Source of the DNA: UBA7359 sp038142205
GTDB taxonomy: Bacteria; Pseudomonadota; Gammaproteobacteria; Eutrophobiales; Eutrophobiaceae
Reading direction: 5' to 3'
Length of the DNA: 64,000 bases
NCBI GenBank assembly: GCA_038142205.1
Contig: JAYQJO010000001.1
Span: 1,178,001 to 1,242,000 of the forward strand
This document shows, piece after piece, positions 17,010 through 26,365 of the stretch. Under the pieces are notes generated by a model. The model was not told where the DNA came from. It worked only from the letters and a program-made list of their open reading frames with translations, and searched no databases. Position 1 is the stretch's first letter, and every line of letters begins with the position of its first letter. A program made the translations under genes and the position numbers.

Positions 17010-17537
17010 CTTGCTTATTAGAACACTTTGCTTAAGAACGATGCGACGCTTAGCCAATTTTAAAACATTTTCCTCTCTACGCCAGAGATCTTTGCGACTA
17101 CCAATAAGTGTATCTTCATCTCGTTCAACTCTATTGCGATAAACAAGGAAATTTGAATACACCAGATACTCATCTGGATTGTCTGTGGTTTCAACCTCAA
17201 CATTAGTAATCAAATGGCAATAACGTGTGGCGGGATCTTCTGACCATGCAGTACCTGTTTCAAGTCTGGCAAGGCGCTTCTTGATTTCTTCCTTGTTGTC
17301 ATTGTAATACGCCATTCTGCTTGTATCGTTCAGTTGATCTGTTTTGTCTTTGCGATAACGTGTTTCTATTCCCGGCATAAAATAATGAATATCCTCCGTC
17401 ATCATATCGAACCAGGCTTTGTAATTTTCATCATCCAATAGACGAGCCTCTCGGTAAACTCGTTGCTCAATTTCTTTAATTTCATCAACAGTAGGAATAC
17501 CGTTACCTTCTTCCAGAATATATGCTGTTTGTGACAT
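16989..17537 (-). CDS. Rieske dioxygenase beta subunit (biphenyl/naphthalene type)
   Basis: 182 residues. EIEQRVYREARLLDDENYKAW and MTEDIHYFMPGIETRYRK are standard small-subunit segments, and the C-terminal RRIVLKQSVLISKNMNVYF has the usual R(R/K)I..(K/D)Q pattern. It is paired with the alpha gene 12 bp upstream. The stop codon is embedded in a perfect stem-loop, so the last codons are under an RNA-structure constraint. Confidence 0.88.
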   Translation of the reverse strand: MSQTAYILEEGNGIPTVDEIKEIEQRVYREARLLDDENYKAWFDMMTEDIHYFMPGIETRYRKDKTDQLNDTSRMAYYNDNKEEIKKRLARLETGTAWSEDPATRYCHLITNVEVETTDNPDEYLVYSNFLVYRNRVERDEDTLIGSRKDLWRREENVLKLAKRRIVLKQSVLISKNMNVYF

Positions 17538-17549
17538 TTCTCTTATCCC

Positions 17550-18917
17550 TTATGCAACTTTCATTGATGGTATATCTCGTGTAGCACGACCATTTAATTT
17601 ACTCGCATATCGAGTCGGCACATCATCCCAACTCGGTGCATTCATTAAGTCTGCCCAACGTTGATAAAACAATCGTTGATTTGAATCGTTATATTGCCCC
17701 CGATAGACTGTGCCGGGAAAATCAGGATGATCGATTTGACGACTAATGCCGCAACGGTAATGTAACTTTTCATGTCTGGTGACGACGCCACGATTTACCT
17801 TGGTACAATTCTCCCAGTTTTCACCATCATCCATTTCAAAAGCACCACCGGGCCCAAAGGTACACATGACCCCTTTGGTAATTTCATCTTTTATTTCATC
17901 CGGCATCTTTTTATTTACAATCACCCATGTTTTCAGTTCGAGTTCCCATGGCCCTTTGGGATTCCATGTTCTGAAGGTATGAATTCCCGGTAAAAATGAT
18001 ACGTTAGGAAAGATAGAAGCTGAGGCCACCGAGCCAAATATTTTAGAACGGGCTTCACCAAGACGTTCGGCCATTTTTGGACGGATATCATTGTAGTATT
18101 CCATCACCTTGGGACGACCTAATAGAAATATATCGCCCACACCTTCCATGCCGAATTCCCAACCATGACCATTAACACTGGCATGAAATGAATTTTGCAT
18201 ATCAACCGGTGGGAAAGGATTGCCATCATTCATTGCTCGACAACCTGAATCATGTGTCCAACCCGCATGGTAGGCATCGCCTATAAAGTTTTCTACACCG
18301 AACTTCCAATTAGCACCGATGACCGATTTGATACAACCACCAATAAACTCGGTGCCGCCCTCTTCATTATCCAATAAGGCATCCAGATACCAACGAAAAT
18401 CTCCCAGGTATGTTTCCAATGATGGTGCAGTTTCATCAAAAGTAGCGAATACAAGACCCTTATAGCTATCAAGTTGAGCTACTTGTTTCAATCCCCATTT
18501 TGATTTATCAATATCACCTTCTTCGTAACAATACTCTTCATGCATTCCTTGTAAATTTCCACCGTTGTCAAAACTCCAACCATGATAGTTGCAGACAAAT
18601 CGTCGCGTGTTCCCCTGATCCGCAAAACATACTCGATTACCCCTGTGAGGACATGAATTAAGAAACGCTTTGATCGACATGTCTTTCTGACGAGCAACGA
18701 TGACTTTATCCTCACCCATGTAAGTGGTTAAGAAGTCTCCGGGTTTGGGGATTTGAGTTTCATGTGCCAAAAAAATCCAGCAACGTGCAAATATCTGATA
18801 CATCTCCTGATCAAAAATTGCTTGTTCAGCAAATATACGTCTATCAACCCAACCTTCCTCAAGATCCATGTATTTTGAATAATCAGGACGCGGACCCTGC
18901 ATATTTTGTAGTGTCAT
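17550..18917 (-). CDS. Rieske dioxygenase alpha subunit, second biphenyl/naphthalene-type
   Basis: 455 residues from the preferred ATG at 18917, which follows GGGAG; the frame extends to 18953. Rieske site CPHRGNRVC...CNYHGWSF; iron site NFIGDAYHAGWTHDSG. It is of the same broad class as the 5320-6672 protein but clearly a different enzyme (different CxH spacing residues, EFIGGCIKSVIGANWKF before the iron site). It lies downstream of XylMA and a BenAB-like pair in one operon, and no ferredoxin gene is linked. It may act on alkylated PAH or on carboxylated rings made by the XylMA route. Confidence 0.88.
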   Translation of the reverse strand: MTLQNMQGPRPDYSKYMDLEEGWVDRRIFAEQAIFDQEMYQIFARCWIFLAHETQIPKPGDFLTTYMGEDKVIVARQKDMSIKAFLNSCPHRGNRVCFADQGNTRRFVCNYHGWSFDNGGNLQGMHEEYCYEEGDIDKSKWGLKQVAQLDSYKGLVFATFDETAPSLETYLGDFRWYLDALLDNEEGGTEFIGGCIKSVIGANWKFGVENFIGDAYHAGWTHDSGCRAMNDGNPFPPVDMQNSFHASVNGHGWEFGMEGVGDIFLLGRPKVMEYYNDIRPKMAERLGEARSKIFGSVASASIFPNVSFLPGIHTFRTWNPKGPWELELKTWVIVNKKMPDEIKDEITKGVMCTFGPGGAFEMDDGENWENCTKVNRGVVTRHEKLHYRCGISRQIDHPDFPGTVYRGQYNDSNQRLFYQRWADLMNAPSWDDVPTRYASKLNGRATRDIPSMKVA

Positions 18918-19016
18918 AATTTTTCTCCCGTACCTCTTTTGTTGCTTTGACAACGCTTTATCTTTTCAGCATTGATAATTGTTAACTTACCCTTTAATTT
19001 CTTTAATATTGTTAAA

Positions 19017-19508
19017 TTACACACTGTAGATATCCAATACATTCGGAATCGAATCATTCTGTAGCACAATGTGACGCTTACTAATTTTTAGACCTTCATC
19101 TGTCTTACATAAAGTATGTGTCTGATGACCGTAAAAGCTATGAGATACTTTTAATCTGTAGGAATGAGTTGTCCATGAAGATCGAACAATAATTTCATTG
19201 GACTCATTCTCTTTAATATGAAAGTTAGATGTCATATGACAGGTTCTGGGTAAAGGTGATGAAGCAAGAGATAACTCTGTCCGGATTCTGTAGATACGGT
19301 CTTCAAGACCCGTCCTCGATCCATAATAGATAAGTGACAATTGTGTGTCCGGATCTGTCGTCAACGTAAATTCATCGTCCCATGCTGGCATCCAATATTC
19401 ACTGTCTTCGGTGTATAATGCTAACCAGGCATCCCAATCTTTATTATCAAGATGCATACCTTCGGAAACAATTACATCTATCGCATCTTGTTTATTTTCA
19501 GGCGACAT
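19017..19508 (-). CDS. Benzoate/toluate-type dioxygenase beta subunit (BenB/XylY-like)
   Basis: 163 residues. The core YWMPAWDDEFTLT..PDTQLSLIYYGS followed by GLEDRIYRIRTELS is diagnostic of BenB/XylY/CbdB proteins, as is the C-terminal K.RHIVLQND segment. It overlaps the end of the alpha gene by 11 bp, indicating translational coupling. It forms the small subunit of the alpha3beta3 oxygenase. Confidence 0.9.
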   Translation of the reverse strand: MSPENKQDAIDVIVSEGMHLDNKDWDAWLALYTEDSEYWMPAWDDEFTLTTDPDTQLSLIYYGSRTGLEDRIYRIRTELSLASSPLPRTCHMTSNFHIKENESNEIIVRSSWTTHSYRLKVSHSFYGHQTHTLCKTDEGLKISKRHIVLQNDSIPNVLDIYSV

Positions 19509-20859
19509 CTGATATCTCCTTAGTGTTTTCTTGACTTGCTCCTTTTTCCATTAATTCTAACCAGCGATGATGTTGAGCTACCATGATGCCTTCATCTTCA
19601 AGTTGTGTACCTGAAGCCACAGGGTTTATTCCCAATTCAGTTGCAAATTTCTCTGCTCCTTTAACGATATTCATAGCTCCCCTAGACATATCACTCCATT
19701 GGGCATTCTCTCCATAAAAACCTTTCATGGATTGATTGAATGCTGCCAGATCATCGGGTGTTGCCATACCACTAGCATTAAAAAAATCTTCGTATTGCCG
19801 AATACGTGAACGCCTTGCTTTGGCTGACTCACCTTTTGGTGCAAAACAAAATGTTGTTACTTCTGTTTTGTCTACCGTTATTGGACGAAAAACACGAATT
19901 TGAGTACTCATTTGATCCATCAAAAATACATTTGGATAGAGTAATAAATTACGTAGATATCCATCCATCCATTTGGCCCGTAATTCACCATACTTCTTTA
20001 CTAACTCTTCATGCTTTTCATAAAGAGCCCTGATTTGTGGATTTTGAAATTCATTCCACAACAAAACATGTCCATTATCCAAATCGTAGAATCCGCCAGG
20101 TAAACTACCGAGATCGCCAACGGCAACAGCCTTGACCGGATCATCGCCTTGCAGGATTTTTTGTCGGTTTTGTATGGTTTGTACGTAATTCGCATGTATG
20201 GTTTCAACATGGTAACCATCGACTCCATTCTCAGCTTGTAGTTTCCAGTTACCATCAAAGGTATAGGTTTGTACCCCGGGTATTACCTCAATTCCTTCTT
20301 CGGATTGATCAACCAACATATCGATCAATTTTGTTGCTTCACCAAGATGTGTTTTTAAATCAGGAACATCATCGCTCAAACTACCAAAGATAAAACCACC
20401 ATAACTTTCAATTTTAGCAATGTGAGTCAGACCCAATTCCGTTGGGTTAAAATCCTCTGAATATCCATCACTGTCCTTTTCGCCATGGTGGGCCAACTGT
20501 CCATTGGTTTTATAACACCAACCATGAAAAGGACACATGAATATTTTTTTATTGCCACGTGAACAATTCTCTATCTGCGCCCCACGGTGAGCACAGGCAT
20601 TAATAAAGCCATTGATATTGCCATCACGATCACGATTAATGATGACCGGTTGTTTACCCATATAAGTCGTAATGTAGTCATTGGGTTTTTCTATTTGACT
20701 CTCATGGCAAAGATATAACCAGGTACTCTCAAATATATACTTCATTTCCAGATCAAATAATTCTGGATCAGTAAAAACGCGTCGATCGATTCGATAAATT
20801 CCTTCTTCCGGTCTATCGTCGATAAATTTTTTGAAGTCTATCGTTGTTTGTGTAGCCAT
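19498..20859 (-). CDS. Benzoate/toluate-type dioxygenase alpha subunit (BenA/XylX-like)
   Basis: 453 residues. Rieske site CAHRGAQIE...CPFHGWCY: note that the final residue of the first box is E rather than the usual C, which is normal in this subgroup since only CxH and CxxH bind the cluster. Iron site NWKLQAENGVDGYHVETIHANY, a BenA/XylX/CbdC hallmark. It should convert a benzoate to the cis-1,2-dihydroxy-cyclohexadiene carboxylate. It is placed directly after the XylMA genes, as expected for methylbenzene to benzoate to dihydrodiol flux, and the XylA-type reductase 20 bp upstream may serve both enzymes because no BenC gene follows. Confidence 0.9.
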   Translation of the reverse strand: MATQTTIDFKKFIDDRPEEGIYRIDRRVFTDPELFDLEMKYIFESTWLYLCHESQIEKPNDYITTYMGKQPVIINRDRDGNINGFINACAHRGAQIENCSRGNKKIFMCPFHGWCYKTNGQLAHHGEKDSDGYSEDFNPTELGLTHIAKIESYGGFIFGSLSDDVPDLKTHLGEATKLIDMLVDQSEEGIEVIPGVQTYTFDGNWKLQAENGVDGYHVETIHANYVQTIQNRQKILQGDDPVKAVAVGDLGSLPGGFYDLDNGHVLLWNEFQNPQIRALYEKHEELVKKYGELRAKWMDGYLRNLLLYPNVFLMDQMSTQIRVFRPITVDKTEVTTFCFAPKGESAKARRSRIRQYEDFFNASGMATPDDLAAFNQSMKGFYGENAQWSDMSRGAMNIVKGAEKFATELGINPVASGTQLEDEGIMVAQHHRWLELMEKGASQENTKEISDVA

Positions 20860-20879
20860 AAGTGCTCCCCTGATTAACT

Positions 20880-21953
20880 TTAATTTTTTTCCAATTGTCG
20901 AGAATCCAGAAATTTATCGTAATGTATCTGCTCAATATTGACGTTATTTTTTTCCAGCTTTATTAATGCTGCGTCAATCATGCCGGGTGGACCACATAAA
21001 TAAGCATGGCATTCGGCCAATGATATTCCTGTCGCGTCGTCATTAATAAAATCTGTAACCAACCCGCGCATCCCTTTCCATGATGAATCTTCAGCTTCTT
21101 CGGATAAAACAGGAATAAAGTTAAAGCGATTAAGCCATTGTTCCTTTAGTGCTTGCATTTCATCAAGACAATAAAGATCTCGCTGTTCTCTGGCACCAAA
21201 TAAATAGGTAACAGGTCTATTTATTCCTTTTGTTAATGCATCTTCGAGTATTGATTTAATTGGCGCCATACCACTTCCACCGGCAATACATAATATGGGA
21301 GCATCGGCTGGACGTAACCAGAAGTTACCTGTGGGGCCATGTAATTCAAAACGTTCATTGGTTCTATCTTCAGAAAAAAGCCAATCGGTATAACTGCCAC
21401 CTGAAACATGACGAACGTGGAATTTTAATTCAGTTGTACCTTCGGCAACCGGGGTTGAAGCAAAAGAATAACTGCGATGTCGCTCAAAACCTTCGAGACC
21501 GATATCAGCAAATTGTCCGGCAGAAAAGGAAATAGGTCTGTCCAGTTCAACTGATACCTCCATAATATCGTGGGTTAGCATTTTTGTTTCTTTAACAACA
21601 CCATGAAAAGTCTCGATTGGGAAATTGGGAACTGCATCGCTGACATCAATTTCAATTTCTACATCATCTTTCAACATGCTTTGACAGGCAAGAATAAAAC
21701 CGTCGTTAATCTCTGCTTCAGATAGGGTATAGGAGAAATCAAGCACCGCTCGAACATTACCGTTCAGAAGTTTACATTTACAGTTACCACAGGTGCCGAC
21801 AGTACAGTGATGCGGGAATGTTATATCTTGATTTAATGCAGCTTGAAGTAAAGTTTGATCGCTCGGCACTTCAATAGTTTTATTCAATGGTTGTAGAGTC
21901 GCCATACGAGGTTTATTTCGATCTTTAAAACCTTGAATAATATTTTTAAACAC
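20880..21953 (-). CDS. xylA: XylA-type electron transfer protein (ferredoxin-FAD/NAD reductase)
   Basis: 357 residues with an N-terminal plant-type 2Fe-2S ferredoxin (CTVGTCGNCKCKL and a later ACQS), an FAD domain with RSYSFAS and an NAD domain with IAGGSGMAPIKS and CGPPGMIDAA. The order and the GAREQRDLYCLDE and SWKGMRGLVT segments match XylA of the TOL xylene monooxygenase and CymAb of p-cymene degraders. It passes electrons from NADH to the membrane hydroxylase encoded 19 bp upstream. It may also feed the BenAB-like oxygenase, which has no reductase of its own in this operon. Confidence 0.9.
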   Translation of the reverse strand: MFKNIIQGFKDRNKPRMATLQPLNKTIEVPSDQTLLQAALNQDITFPHHCTVGTCGNCKCKLLNGNVRAVLDFSYTLSEAEINDGFILACQSMLKDDVEIEIDVSDAVPNFPIETFHGVVKETKMLTHDIMEVSVELDRPISFSAGQFADIGLEGFERHRSYSFASTPVAEGTTELKFHVRHVSGGSYTDWLFSEDRTNERFELHGPTGNFWLRPADAPILCIAGGSGMAPIKSILEDALTKGINRPVTYLFGAREQRDLYCLDEMQALKEQWLNRFNFIPVLSEEAEDSSWKGMRGLVTDFINDDATGISLAECHAYLCGPPGMIDAALIKLEKNNVNIEQIHYDKFLDSRQLEKN

Positions 21954-21972
21954 TAATTAAGAATTGCAAAAT

Positions 21973-23076
21973 TCAAGCAGTTTCTGCTTCGCTCAACCAG
22001 TCTGGCCAACCCGCCTTTTTATTCGCTTCTATAGCGAGTTGTTGTTCGCCTTTTGTTGCGAACTTTATATCCCATTCTTTTAATTTTGGTTTCGCAATAA
22101 AATTAAACCAAACTGGAGGTATTAATCCAGCTAAATAACACAATAAGATACTGGGCATCTGTGGCCCATCGATTTTTGGTTTAAGATTATAAAATGGTAA
22201 ATAAGAATCCATATGGTGGTCATTATGGTTAGTAATCTCAAATGACACTGCTCGTGTAACAGGAGTTAAGTGATTCCACAAATGTTTTGACTCATATTGC
22301 TCACCTTCAACTCTTATCAAACCATAATGTTGGTAGTAATTAAACATTTCAACAAAGGTCTTGGAAACAAGTACACTTCCGATTGTCAGGATGACACCTA
22401 AAAGCCCACCAAACCACGCCGCTAGACCAAAGAGAATAAGTAACTGAACAGATGCCCTGAAAATTCTTCCTTTTGGTGAAAGTAAGCTTAGCCCTTTCTT
22501 ATTACACCTCTCTTTCTCAATTTTAAGAAAATCTTTTAGACTGCCAATCGTTGCCCTTATTGCAAAAGCATACATGTTCTCACCCCTATATGCCGTATCA
22601 GAATCTTGTCGAGTACCAAGATGAATATGATGAGTATGAAGATGGGCCACATCTCTACTCGGGTCGGCATAGAAGGTTCCGAGAAAATCAGCTAAGAGGC
22701 GATCGATCTTACTTCGACGATGCATCAATTCGTGGTTAACAGGTAGATTCGGTACAGCTCCAAACCAACCTAACGAAATAACCGCACCAATTAAATTATA
22801 TAATGGAACTGGATTTGCATTTTCTAACATAGTAAGCCAGTTAAAAAAAGCAGCGTATAATAAAATCATCAGAACAACATGAAGATAAAGTGGTATCTCA
22901 ACCAAGCTAGGGTTGGATATCTCTCTGACTTTTAAATCCGGTTTAGCAATTAGATCACAAATAAGTAATGGGATAAAAGTAGCAATACCCAACCATACCC
23001 AGGTGCCGCCTAATAAAAAACCAATAATCCCAACTAAAACGATAATGTTTGCTAGATAATATCTAAGATAATCCAT
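21973..23076 (-). CDS. xylM: XylM/CymAa-type membrane methyl hydroxylase
   Basis: 367 residues, an AlkB-class integral membrane di-iron hydroxylase. Several hydrophobic segments frame the three His boxes NHELMHRR (about 114), HLHTHHIHLGT (about 146) and the late NHNDHHMDSY (about 286), with FNYYQHYGL between. The sequence follows XylM closely at both ends (MDYLRYYL at the start; NKKAGWPDWLSE at the end). It hydroxylates a ring methyl group to the benzylic alcohol. It is the first gene of the operon and is preceded by a sigma-54-like promoter and a TTGATCAAATC upstream site, as expected for XylR control. Confidence 0.92.
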   Translation of the reverse strand: MDYLRYYLANIIVLVGIIGFLLGGTWVWLGIATFIPLLICDLIAKPDLKVREISNPSLVEIPLYLHVVLMILLYAAFFNWLTMLENANPVPLYNLIGAVISLGWFGAVPNLPVNHELMHRRSKIDRLLADFLGTFYADPSRDVAHLHTHHIHLGTRQDSDTAYRGENMYAFAIRATIGSLKDFLKIEKERCNKKGLSLLSPKGRIFRASVQLLILFGLAAWFGGLLGVILTIGSVLVSKTFVEMFNYYQHYGLIRVEGEQYESKHLWNHLTPVTRAVSFEITNHNDHHMDSYLPFYNLKPKIDGPQMPSILLCYLAGLIPPVWFNFIAKPKLKEWDIKFATKGEQQLAIEANKKAGWPDWLSEAETA

Positions 23077-23121
23077 AGTTTTAACTTATATATATATATG
23101 TATCGATTATTATATAGTTTA

Positions 23122-23136
23122 GCAAAAATAATACCA
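23122..23136 (-). promoter_or_regulatory. Sigma-54 (-24/-12) promoter of the xylMA operon
   Basis: On the minus strand TGGTATTATTTTTGC keeps GG-N10-GC and the full TTGC of the consensus TGGCAC-N5-TTGC. It lies 46 bp upstream of xylM, with an XylR-like site about 85 bp further up. Confidence 0.68.
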
Positions 23137-23219
23137 TCTACTAAATGCATTTATATAATTGATTATAAAGAATAATTTTTTCTAAATGCTTGGTTTACTA
23201 TTAAAAATTTACTACAGTA

Positions 23220-23236
23220 TTTGATCAAATCATCAA
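23220..23236. promoter_or_regulatory. XylR-type upstream activating site
   Basis: TTGATCAAATCATCAA matches the XylR motif TTGANCAAATC as I recall it, and 14 of 16 bases of the palindrome TTGATCAATTGATCAA. It lies at roughly -111 to -126 from the predicted xylM start point, the distance used by enhancer-binding activators. The first 12 bases around it (23219-23230) form a perfect palindrome. Confidence 0.65.
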
Positions 23237-23244
23237 TTAAACCT

Positions 23245-23412
23245 CTAATCGTCACCTGTCCAACCACCACATAGAAAATTCCCGTAAAATGACCCAAATA
23301 AAGGATTTCTATATTGGTTTGTTATTCCTATTGCAAGCAGCAAGGTCAATGCCCATGCTTGAAAGGTAGCAACAACTTTAGTCTTCAAATTCAAGTTATT
23401 GTCTTTATTCAA
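23245..23412 (-). CDS. Possible 55-residue membrane microprotein
   Basis: An open frame starting with TTG that overlaps the dld stop codon (TTGA). After a polar start it has a hydrophobic span QAWALTLLLAIGI and a Gly/aromatic tail (LFGSFYGNFLCGGWTGDD). I do not recognise it. Translational coupling with dld would explain the overlap. It could also be a remnant or chance frame; the 332-bp xylM-dld gap otherwise holds only the sigma-54 elements and a TA-rich tract. Confidence 0.3.
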   Translation of the reverse strand: MNKDNNLNLKTKVVATFQAWALTLLLAIGITNQYRNPLFGSFYGNFLCGGWTGDD

Positions 23413-25115
23413 TGGTCAGGATTCTTCACCCAGTATTTGTATTTTGCAGTTTTACCAATACCTGGATTCAGGCTGTTTGTCGGATCATTGGTTTTATAAA
23501 AGGCATGCAAGGCATCTTTCGCTTCATAAAGATGTCCGACATTGTGCTCTGCGGGATATTCTGCTCCTTTTTCATCAAAAAACTGAAACAACCTCGCTTT
23601 AAAAAATTCACCGTCAACGTCTTTCTTTAGCAGATAATCCTGATGCATTACATGACAGAAAAAGTGGCCGCAATAAAATTTTTCATCAATTAATTCATCA
23701 AGCTCTGACGGAAGCTGCTCAAACCAGTTCTGTTCGTTACGTTTTAAAGCAATATCCACCGAAATGTGCTCACCAAAACGATTTGCCTGCATTAATTGAT
23801 AACGTCCCACCGCCCCTCCGGCAACAAAACGATGCAAAAAAGCCTGTTTACCTTCCTTCTCGCTACATTCAAAGTAGGCTCCAGAGTTTGTATTAAAAAA
23901 ATCATGCAGATACTGATTTGCTTCCTCAATACCATCATCTGTCATCTGCAATAATAAATGATGTTCATAGTCCTGCCGGTATGCCCGTATGCGATTGGGT
24001 AAATGATTAGGGAAAAGTGTCGAGATTCCTTGCAGTAATTTGTCTGCCATGCGTTCTGGCATAACAGGCAATCTGGCAGATAGACGGTCAATACTGTTTT
24101 TTAACTGAAATAACTTCGGCATGATATGACTGCCGAACAGTTGAATTGTAAGGAAAACATCTTTCCCATAACGTTCGCATGCATCAAAATAGCTTCGATG
24201 CAGATATTCAGCAGCAATAGGTAACGTTGTAAAATGTTGCAACATATTTCGTCGCAATCGTGTTAATACAGCGGGATCATTGGTGCCAATATAATATACT
24301 TGTTTATGTTGGGCTTTTGGAAAACTATCTAACCGCAACGCAAATACAATTAATTTCCCTGCACAGCCTGAAGCTTCGTACAACCTGCGTACATCATTAT
24401 TAAAACGTGCAGGAGTATCTGTATCGATTTCACGTACACGGTGCTGGTATTCCCGATCAGAGGCCTGACTATCTGGAAAATGAATATCAGACTTTTGGTA
24501 TTGTCGTTCTTGCAGGTTTTCCAGGATTTCTTCCGGGGTTGCACCTAAATCAATACCCAGATGGTTGATGAGTTTGAGCTGTTGATTTTCATCAATTTTT
24601 GCATACAGTGCCATTTCGGTATAAGCAGGACCACGGTGTATCAATGCGCCACCAGAGTTGTTACAAACTCCCCCAACAACTGATGCGCCAATGCAGGAAG
24701 AACCAATCACAGAATGAGGTTCACGGTTGTATGCGTCCAGTTCAGCTTCCAGTTCGTACAAACGGCTTCCAGGGAAAGCCAAAACTTGTTCAGCCTGATT
24801 AATCAGGTGAATATCGCTAAGATTTACAGTGCTGATGATTATGACATCACGGTCATAATCACCATAAGGTGTTGAGCCACCGGTTAAACCGGTATTGGCG
24901 GCTTGCAGCAGCATGATGACATCATTATCGACACAGCATTGGGCTATTTGCCAAAGCTGCAAGAGAGTTTGAGGAATGATAACTGCTTGTGCGTGCCCTC
25001 CACCAAAACGGGCTCCTTTACAGTAACTGAAAATTGTTGCTGTATTGGTCAACAGATTTTTCTTACCGACGATTGCTTGAAGCTGTTTCACCCAGTGTTT
25101 CTGAGCCATGTTCAA
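23409..25115 (-). CDS. dld: Quinone-dependent D-lactate dehydrogenase
   Basis: 568 residues, the length of E. coli Dld (571). The N-terminal FAD-binding PCMH fold shows QAANTGLTGGSTPYG and GSSCIGASVVGGVCNNSGGAL; the central part has YEASGCAGKLIVFALRLD; the C-terminal membrane-associated domain includes GHFFCHVMHQDY and the NSLNPGIGKT end. It oxidises D-lactate to pyruvate at the inner membrane and feeds quinone. It is divergent in function from the ring genes and probably forms a separate transcript with the ABM-domain gene upstream. Support is strong from whole-length similarity. Confidence 0.93.
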   Translation of the reverse strand: MNMAQKHWVKQLQAIVGKKNLLTNTATIFSYCKGARFGGGHAQAVIIPQTLLQLWQIAQCCVDNDVIMLLQAANTGLTGGSTPYGDYDRDVIIISTVNLSDIHLINQAEQVLAFPGSRLYELEAELDAYNREPHSVIGSSCIGASVVGGVCNNSGGALIHRGPAYTEMALYAKIDENQQLKLINHLGIDLGATPEEILENLQERQYQKSDIHFPDSQASDREYQHRVREIDTDTPARFNNDVRRLYEASGCAGKLIVFALRLDSFPKAQHKQVYYIGTNDPAVLTRLRRNMLQHFTTLPIAAEYLHRSYFDACERYGKDVFLTIQLFGSHIMPKLFQLKNSIDRLSARLPVMPERMADKLLQGISTLFPNHLPNRIRAYRQDYEHHLLLQMTDDGIEEANQYLHDFFNTNSGAYFECSEKEGKQAFLHRFVAGGAVGRYQLMQANRFGEHISVDIALKRNEQNWFEQLPSELDELIDEKFYCGHFFCHVMHQDYLLKKDVDGEFFKARLFQFFDEKGAEYPAEHNVGHLYEAKDALHAFYKTNDPTNSLNPGIGKTAKYKYWVKNPDH

Positions 25116-25121
25116 AACCCT

Positions 25122-25698
25122 TTAACGAATATTTTTGTTTGTTTTTGGAAATAACCAAAACGCAAACCAGCTGGTAAAATTTGGCATTAAAACATAGGTC
25201 ATGAGAAAAATGACCAGCACCGTTACAATGAAGACTCGCAGAAACAGAGGAAGTGGTGCTAATTGCTCACCCAATAAAACAAAAATTAATGTGACGGTTG
25301 GAAAAACAGCTAACCAGCTAACAATTGCCATTTTATACTTTGGTGGTGGTTGTACCGGATTATTTCCTGGAAGTACAAACCATGTCACAACACCGCCTCA
25401 TGATTTCAGTAGCAGGTGGCTCTTCAAGCAATGGTTCCATACTTTCTAGAAATCGAGCACGTTGCTCTGATGTTTCCCAATTCTGGTAGTTGTCCGGAGT
25501 ATCGAATTTAAAAATCACCCGATATTCTGGATCATCAGGATTGGCTGGTTTAAACATGACTGCTCCAAGATGCCCTTCATACCCACTCGCAACTTCTGTC
25601 ATCTTTGAACTGATGGTTTCGAATTCGGCTTCCTTCCCTTTTTTCACGCGACGAGAAACAACAACTGTGACAGGCTCTTGTAGATCTTTTTCAATCAT
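25122..25698 (-). CDS. ABM-domain protein with C-terminal membrane segments (frameshifted)
   Basis: Residues 1-100 are an antibiotic-biosynthesis-monooxygenase (ABM) ferredoxin-like domain (PVTVVVSRRVKKGKEAEFE, then YEGHLGAVMFKP). The next frame continues VVTWFVLPGNNPVQPPPKYK and two or three membrane helices (SWLAVFPTVTLIFVLL...), the known ABM-plus-TM architecture of about 190 residues. The shift is near 25394-25400, just after EIM. Function of this family is unknown. It lies 6 bp upstream of dld and is probably co-transcribed with it. Confidence 0.75.
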
Positions 25699-25942
25699 GC
25701 TCCATCTCCAACCGGTTGTTAAATGTAAATTTTGGCATGTTTTTATGCTTTCTTTTACATATTTCTATTATTACTTCAGGCTAACATGCCATTCTTATAT
25801 TTTTTAAAACTAACACTTTCCAAAAACAAGCACCTTTAGCGTTTATAAAATTATAATATTAATTTTATACCTTACTTCATTTGTATAATAATTATCATGG
25901 AATTAATATAATGTAATCAAACTTATCTAAGGGGTGTAGATT

Positions 25943-26359
25943 ATGTCTGAATCATTTTCTGGCGGTTGTGCATGTGGTGCCTTTCGTTATCAGGTAACTG
26001 GTGAACCTGCATTGATGGCGAATTGTCATTGTTCTAGTTGTAAACACGCAAGTGGCAGTGAGATGTGTGTTGTTGTTGGTGTTGCAGCGGATTCGTTTGA
26101 AGTACTCACTGGTGAAACAAAAAAATGGACGTGCAAAGGCGATAGTGGCGAAGATGTTACGCGTAGTTTCTGTCCCAATTGTGGTTCGCGACTCTATACT
26201 GATGCTGCAGTTATGCCCGGAATTATCATTATTCAGGCGGGAACGTTAGACGACCCCAGTTGGGTCAAACCAGGTATGGAACTGTATACCGATCAAATGA
26301 GCCCCTGGTATGTTGTGCCGGAAGGCGTCAAAACATTTCCGGGTATGCCAACGGAGTAG
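25943..26359 (+). CDS. GFA (CENP-V/GFA-like) zinc-domain protein, second copy
   Basis: 138 residues: GGCACGAFRYQVTG, NCHCSSCKHASGSE and SFCPNCGSRLYTD supply the zinc cysteines of the GFA fold. It starts after a clear AAGGGG site at 25943 and converges on the NahD-like gene with a 6-bp gap. Compared with the copy at 3777 it lacks the C-terminal Trp-rich extension. Substrate unknown; a thiol-aldehyde adduct is the family precedent. Confidence 0.85.
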   Translation: MSESFSGGCACGAFRYQVTGEPALMANCHCSSCKHASGSEMCVVVGVAADSFEVLTGETKKWTCKGDSGEDVTRSFCPNCGSRLYTDAAVMPGIIIIQAGTLDDPSWVKPGMELYTDQMSPWYVVPEGVKTFPGMPTE

Positions 26360-26365
26360 TTTTAT

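Noticed and set aside
23088..23099. TA-dinucleotide tract before xylM as a phase-variation switch
   Set aside because: Only about six TA units in an A/T-rich gap, not placed between promoter elements in a way that would change spacing. No supporting feature.
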